Origin: an uncultured Spirochaetaceae bacterium
GTDB lineage: Bacteria; Spirochaetota; Spirochaetia; Treponematales; Treponemataceae
Assembly: GCA_902797925.1 (NCBI GenBank)
Contig: CADBUT010000345.1
Location: 1-5,824, forward strand
Length of the DNA stretch: 5,824 nucleotides
Direction: 5' to 3'
The notes under the pieces were generated by a model. That model had not been told where the DNA came from. It searched no databases and worked only from the letters and a program-made list of their open reading frames with translations. This document shows positions 5,393-5,824 of this stretch, piece after piece (position 1 is the first letter of the stretch; each line of letters begins with the position of its first letter). A program made the position numbers and the translations under genes.

Positions 5393-5824
5393 ATGGAAAA
5401 GCAAGAAAAAAAGATACCTCTCAGGAAAGACATTCCTGCATCTGATAAATGGGATTTGACAACATTATTCAAGACTGACGGCGACTGGGAAAAAGCTCTC
5501 AAGCAGATTTCAGCCGACGCGGCGGCGCTTGAAGCATATAAAGGCAAGCTTGGCGAAAGCGCAGAAACGCTCCGCGACGCGCTCAAGGTTTACGAAAGAC
5601 TTCAGCAGAACGATGAGCTTGTCGGAAGCTACGCATTTCTGCTTACAGCCGGTGATGCCGGTGACAGCGTGAACCAGGAAAAGATGGGCCGCTACATGAT
5701 GACGGCAACTGAAGCCGGCGCAAGAACAAGCTGGTTTGACCCGGAACTTCAGTCAATTCCGCAAGACACAATCGAAAAATGGATTGAGCGCGAAGACTTC
5801 AAGAATTTCAAGATTTATCTGCAA
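5393..5824 (+). CDS. pepF: Oligoendopeptidase F (M3B), N-terminal part, cut by window end
   Basis: The first 144 residues of an M3-family metallopeptidase; the family's full length is about 600 and the HExxH zinc site lies beyond the window. The start resembles PepF: basic residues, then KWDLTTLFKTDGDWEKAL at about 19-36, followed by helical segments with LEAYKGKLGESAETLRDAL and YERLQQNDELVGSYAFLL, the usual N-terminal helical lid. PepF cleaves short peptides in the cytoplasm for peptide recycling. No signal peptide is seen. The ATG is the only sensible start, because an in-frame TAA lies at 5381-5383. The 22 bases before it contain no G, so there is no Shine-Dalgarno. A near-consensus promoter ends 6 nt before the ATG, implying a leaderless message. 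Confidence 0.9.
   Translation, partial: MEKQEKKIPLRKDIPASDKWDLTTLFKTDGDWEKALKQISADAAALEAYKGKLGESAETLRDALKVYERLQQNDELVGSYAFLLTAGDAGDSVNQEKMGRYMMTATEAGARTSWFDPELQSIPQDTIEKWIEREDFKNFKIYLQ

Overview
The window reads as chromosomal DNA of a host-associated Treponema (Spirochaetota). This is inferred from the style of the proteins (a long MinD/ParA-type ATPase next to lgt, and a PtsN-type EIIA coupled to an unrecognised lineage-type protein), the moderate G+C content and the repeat-rich spacers. No rRNA or other marker is present, so the genus is a best guess.

Layout. Positions 21-4281 hold four genes on the minus strand. In transcription order they are an unrecognised ~500-residue protein (2779-4281), a PtsN-like PTS EIIA protein that overlaps it by 8 bp (2301-2786), a MinD/ParA-family ATPase with a C-terminal coiled coil (1019-2155), and lgt, prolipoprotein diacylglyceryl transferase (21-1013), which starts 5 nt after the ATPase stop. 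A 145-bp spacer with small hairpins separates the two pairs. On the plus strand lie a small exported protein (4686-5138) with its own promoter, Shine-Dalgarno and strong terminator, and the 5' part of an oligoendopeptidase F gene (5393 to the window end).

Non-coding DNA. The ~390-bp divergent spacer 4282-4668 is packed with dyads, including two hairpins of matched geometry in opposite orientation (a REP/BIME-like pair). The spacer 5139-5392 holds a terminator, a 15-bp-stem palindrome flanked by inverted GGATTAATCT boxes, and a promoter placed so that the pepF transcript would begin at or next to its ATG.

How the genes fit together. Lgt lipidates exported lipoproteins and the ATPase is probably a positioning or regulatory factor. 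PtsN-like EIIA is a phosphorelay output protein whose coupling to the unknown gene suggests a shared function. There is no clear defence system, phage, CRISPR array or transposase. The most interesting points are the apparently leaderless start of pepF, the probable 55-residue false N-terminal extension of the unknown gene into repeat DNA, and the repeat structures.
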